Assembly: GCF_003473485.1 (NCBI RefSeq)
Contig: NC_053043.1
Span: 10,798,001-10,862,000, forward strand
Source: Medicago truncatula
Lineage: Eukaryota > Streptophyta > Magnoliopsida > Fabales > Fabaceae
DNA length: 64,000 bases
Reading direction: 5' to 3'
A model generated the notes under the pieces. It had not been told where the DNA came from. It saw nothing but the letters and a program-made list of their open reading frames with translations, and made no database searches. A program made the translations under genes and the position numbers. This document shows positions 60,415 through 64,000 of this stretch, one piece after another; positions within the stretch are counted from its first letter, which is position 1, and every line of letters starts with the position of its first letter.

Positions 60415-60985
60415 CTGCACACGAAACAGTAGCATGCAGAGACATAAAATTGGGATGAATTCAAGGTAAACAATTTCATTTTTGCCAACCATCAGAGCAC
60501 CCAACTTGATTTGTGCAGCTTCACAAATTCTACATGCAGCTATCATCTTTTTCCACTCACCAGCAATTTTCCTTTGACGGTACGGTATAGATCCTAAAAA
60601 AAGAGTGCAGTTCCACTTGTTACCACAATCATCTATCAAAACCAAAGCCGTGGTCCTTTTATCCAGTGCAGATTCACAAAAACCATTGTAGACCAACTTC
60701 TATCAATAAAGAAAAAATAGACATAATAAGTAAGTTTGTATATAAAAGTTATAATAAAAAATGGGAGTTGACAGACGGTTATTCCAAACTGACCCAACCC
60801 AACATATACCATGGTGATCCAAGCACTGAAACGTATATCATAGAAATCACGCAAAGCGTACAATCCTTAGGTTTAGCATATACTACCTTTTCCTTTTTCA
60901 ACCGCAACATCAAATTGATTGTTACATGGATCAATCAATGTTGCATAGTGATTGATATCATTACCACAACATAGGAGGCAATAAC
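60415..60985 (-). pseudogene. B3 DNA-binding-domain-like pseudogene
   Basis: An upstream part (about 60985-60770) reads ATLIDPCNNQFDVAVEKGKG, then two in-frame stops, then ALRDFYDIRFSAWITMVYVG and LGQFGI. A second exon-like block (60699-60415, AG before and GT after) gives KLVYNGFCESALDKRT, LVLIDDCGNKWNCTLFLGS and IAGEWKKMIAACR. The pattern of V.LID..GN.W.C.L, GGEW..M..A.R and LRDFY is that of legume B3-type domains arranged in tandem. The in-frame stops and the lack of a good donor after the first block argue for a pseudogene. Family identity is from recalled pattern, not a search. Confidence 0.5.
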
Positions 60986-62082
60986 ACAACATCCTATATG
61001 ACTGTGAAATGTTAGCATCATTAAAAAAGAACAAAAATATAATGAAAGATCAAAGAGAAAGAAAGTACACACACACATCATTAACATGAAAACCAATGGT
61101 GTATGTTCGATATTTCACCCTGAGTTTCGTTTACATATTTATCGAGATCAGTGAACGGATTTGGATCCAATCGAGTTGCGTATTAAAAAAAATTCGCATC
61201 AGTTAGCATGGTAGTAATACGGAGATATCATTAAACTAAAATAAGCATTACTATGTAAGATAACCTTCAAACAATGCAGTGCAAGAGCGACTCAGCACTA
61301 CAATCATCCATAATCGAATGACAATCAAAGTGAAACATAACTGATATGGGTTTTGACAGAAATGAATGGGAGCTGAAGTGAGAAGCTTGTTAACATTTAG
61401 ACAAATAGACAAATGAACAGTTTAATGTATTGATTCAGAATTTTCTCGACCAACTTTTCATTATAAATTTCATTTCACATTCAAATAAAAAGGTAGTTCT
61501 CTTGTACCAAAAAAAAAAAATAGTTCTCCTTTCAATTTTTCACAGTAATTAACCTAAAGTCTAAAGCACACAAACATCGGAAAATCCACTACAATCAGAT
61601 TCCAAACAACTATAGAGCTCAATTTTTGGTTAATAAAATACAAACAGAGAAAGAAAGCTTTCTCTTTGTAGGGTGACAGGCTAATTAGAAATTTCAAAAA
61701 CAAATTGGTTAAAAAAATCTGATGTAATTAAAACAAAGTTCATGAATCATATACTTAAAAAAAAAGGTTAAATTCTTTGAGAAAATAATGAACACAATAT
61801 TTGCAACCCACATACTAATTTTCTACATCGAACAATCACCCTTTCACCACCGTCTTCGATCCTTCAGATTTTGAGTCCAAGAGAAAAGGAAGAACCGATT
61901 TAGGAGTGATGTTGCTTGTAGTATGTCGTGAACCAAGAGAAAAGGAAGAACCAATTTGTTTTGTTGAAGAAAATAGGAGATTTGGTTATGAGTGTGATTT
62001 GGCCGATTTGTTGAAAAAAAAAATAGAACAAATGAAATAAGTAGGCCGATTAGTTTAAACAAAAAAATTGAACAAATGAAAT
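60986..62082. other. gene-free AT-rich spacer
   Basis: No bounded element or gene recognised; it may include upstream parts of the B3-like pseudogene. Confidence 0.35.
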
Positions 62083-62835
62083 AAGCATTAAGGTTAAAAT
62101 AGTAAATTAAGGCATTAGGGTTTAGGTTAAAATTAGGGCTAAAATAGGATTATGTGTTAACTTTAATATATAAGAAGATAAGAAGATTAGGTGTGAGCAT
62201 TAGGGTTGTTCATGAAAATAGGAGATTAGGTGTGAGCATTAGGGTTAAAACAGTAAAATTATGCAACAGAGTTTAAGTTAAAATTAGGGCTTCGGGTTAA
62301 CTTTAATATACAAGAAGATTACGTGTGAGCATTAGGGTTGTTCATGAAAATAGGAGATTAGGTGTGAGCATTAGGGTTAAAACAGTAAAATTATGCAATA
62401 GGGTTTAGGTTAAAATTAGGGCTTACGAGTTAACTTTAATATATAAGAAGATAAGAAGATTAGGTGTGAGCATTAGGGTTGTTCATGAAAATAGGAGATT
62501 AGGTGTGAGCATTAGCGTTAAAACAGTAAAATTATACAATATGGTTTAGGTTAAAATTAGGGCTTACGGGTTAACTTTAATATATAAAAAGATTAGGTGA
62601 GAGCATTAGGGTTAAAACAGTAAAATTATGCAATATAATTTAGGTTAAAATTAGGGCTTACAGGTTAACTTTAATATATAAAAAAGATGAAAATATGAGA
62701 TTAGGTGTGAGCATTAGGGTTATTCATGAAAATAGGAGATTAGGTGTGAGCATTAGGGTTAAAACAGTAAAATTATGTAATAGGGTTTAAGTTAAAATTA
62801 GGGCTTACGGTTAACTTTAATATATAAGAAGATGA
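62083..62835. repeat. compound minisatellite with telomere-like TTAGGGTT words
   Basis: The word GATTAGGTGTGAGCATTAGG (with small variants) starts at 62185, 62224, 62317, 62356, 62458, 62497, 62591, 62699 and 62738. Intervals alternate between 39 and about 93-108 bases, so the unit is a 39-bp part plus a longer part containing GTTAAAACAGTAAAATTATG and TTAACTTTAATATA. One unit lacks the 39-bp part. A more diverged unit begins near 62083. TTAGGGTT occurs repeatedly but never as an uninterrupted telomere array. Confidence 0.85.
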
Positions 62836-63339
62836 AAGAAAGTTATCTTATATACACACAAAGCTCATAACACATATAGTAAGTCACGAATGTGCCTAGC
62901 TATCACAATTTTTTTAAAATAAAGTAAATGATATTTATCCATTCAAATTGATTTAATACATCAAATACAATCATATACTCAACATTGCTAAGAAAAAATA
63001 AAAACGAAATCATTACTTTAATATGTAAAAGTGACCGGAATACATGTCTCCAGATATGTAACATTGACGTTGAATTCATTGATTGAATTTGTAATTCAGT
63101 GAAGCTAGTCTTTCAATAAAAATCAAACAACACCGAAAATTAAACAACGTCCCACAAGACGACGAACAACACAGCACTGCTCTCATATGATGAAATCACG
63201 AGAAAAATAAACTTAAATCTATGTGAACATTACTTAATTAGATTGATATAAGGAAAAAAAGATGAAGATGATGATTTCGGGTAAAAATTGATCTCAAACC
63301 ACACTTCTTTGTTAATGACTTCCAATCACCACATTTCAT
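62836..63339. other. 3' flank of peroxidase gene
   Basis: AT-rich; probably contains the 3' UTR of the peroxidase gene. Nothing else recognised. Confidence 0.4.
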
Positions 63340-64000
63340 TTAAATTGAACTAACCATATCCCCATCAAATGATTCTGTGGAGACCAGAGCGGCAAGATCT
63401 AACTCAGAAGATTTTTTGTTAACAAAATTGCATTGTTTCCTTATTTCTCCTTTCTTTCCGGTAAGCACACCAATATTACCCATTTTAATCATTGCTTTCT
63501 TAAAGCTCTCAAAGAAAGCACTTTGGTTATTGGCAAAGTTATTAACAATGCTAGTGGTATCTGCATTTGGTGTTGAAAACAATTCTTGGTCACTTTGAAG
63601 CAAACCCTTTTTAACCTGAAGATTGTTGTAGAAGTTCTTGTCCAATGTATCAGGAGTAGTTGGGTCGAAATTTACACGGTTATTTCCAGGTCCATTTTGA
63701 GGACATTCGTTTTGCAATTGTTTTAAGTACGTTGTATCAAGAGTTGGATCAGGTTCGCCAGTATTGCTGAAGTTGTATAATCGATCAACGAATAAAGAAC
63801 AACGTGCTCTCCCAAATGTGTGTGCACCTGGAATATTCAAGCATATAAGTAAATCATATACTCTTCCATCAAATGTAATATTTTTAGGTGAAAACTTCAA
63901 AACCTCATGTCATATATATACCTGAGAGTGCTACTAGATCAACCGTGTTGAGACCTTGAGCAGCAAAGGAAGATTTAAGTTGACTTAGATTGAAGAAAGG
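63340..64000 (-). CDS. class III (secretory) peroxidase, 3' part, runs off the window
   Basis: Two exons are visible: from beyond 64000 to 63922, and 63826-63340, joined by a 95-bp GT/AG intron in phase (LSG|AHTFG). The visible protein begins PFFNLSQLKSSFAAQGLNTV, then DLVALSGAHTFGRARC with the proximal haem-binding histidine. It continues with NFDPTTPDTLDKNFYNNL, LLQSDQELFSTP and FFESFKKAMIKMGNIGVL, and ends a few residues after the cysteine in RKQCNFVN. These are the standard C-terminal landmarks of plant class III peroxidases, which use hydrogen peroxide in the cell wall or vacuole. A tail of about 25 residues after that cysteine is a little longer than in minimal members and might be a vacuolar-type extension; this is an inference. 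The signal peptide, distal histidine and start lie outside the window. Confidence 0.92.

Noticed and set aside
61844-62062. 72-residue minus-strand frame
   Set aside because: AT-rich repeat-like sequence beside the minisatellite; no domain.
62083-62835. Interstitial telomere array
   Set aside because: TTAGGGTT words are separated by other sequence in a longer unit; there is no run of consecutive heptamers.
1-64000. CRISPR arrays, bacterial operons or organelle inserts
   Set aside because: No regularly spaced short repeats with unique spacers and no chloroplast or mitochondrial gene sequence were recognised.

Overview
This is plant nuclear DNA. The genes are split by short AT-rich introns with GT/AG borders, the spacers are AT-rich and full of plant transposons (hAT, Mutator-like, Stowaway, Ty1/copia, gypsy-type LTR, LINE, tRNA-derived SINEs), and every recognisable gene belongs to a plant family. 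The LIN/CERBERUS-type ARM gene and the types of SINE and MITE suggest a papilionoid legume such as Medicago or Trifolium. That species call is an inference, not a measurement.

Seven protein genes could be modelled from splice sites with an intact reading frame. (1) 4981-10135 minus: RBR E3 ubiquitin ligase, 3 exons, 520 aa. (2) 20740-22197 plus: O-fucosyltransferase-family protein, 2 exons, 446 aa. (3) 23655-28690 minus: Argonaute of the AGO2/AGO3 clade, 3 exons, 1030 aa, with an Asp-Asp-Asp catalytic set. (4) 30385-32076 plus: intronless GT92 glycosyltransferase, 563 aa. (5) 36803-41349 minus: LIN/CERBERUS-like ARM-repeat protein, 7 exons, 949 aa, without U-box or WD40 repeats. (6) 45388-49588 minus: NPR1-family BTB-ankyrin protein of the NPR3/NPR4 type, 4 exons, 589 aa. 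(7) 63340 to beyond 64000 minus: the 3' part of a class III peroxidase. There are also relics: a B3-like pseudogene near 60.4-61.0 kb, a truncated U2 snRNA copy at 34.1 kb, LINE RNase H fragments and a plant-mobile-domain relic near 2.2-2.9 kb.

Transposons fill most of the rest. Several have ends exact enough to read target-site duplications (TSDs): a 1.18-kb hAT deletion derivative at 2992-4170 (8 bp), a palindromic Mutator-like MITE at 11287-11605 (9 bp), a solo LTR at 13822-15404 (5 bp), a 1.05-kb Mutator-like element at 16433-17482 (9 bp), a 5'-truncated LINE ending in poly-A at 17813-18436, a Stowaway MITE at 27990-28227 (TA), a 381-bp hAT element at 32699-33079 (8 bp) and a complete Ty1/copia element with very short LTRs at 50896-55355 (5 bp). 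A minisatellite with telomere-like TTAGGGTT words lies at 62083-62835.

AGO2-type Argonautes (antiviral RNA silencing), NPR3/4 proteins (salicylic acid perception), LIN-like proteins (symbiotic infection in the founding members) and class III peroxidases can all act at the plant-microbe interface. Nothing in the sequence shows co-regulation, and I treat their proximity as chance. I saw no convincing undescribed system. The most notable points are the domain-reduced LIN paralogue, the EWR repeats in the Argonaute N-terminus, the U2 pseudogene, and a pair of related MITEs, one a full palindrome and one a half-copy.
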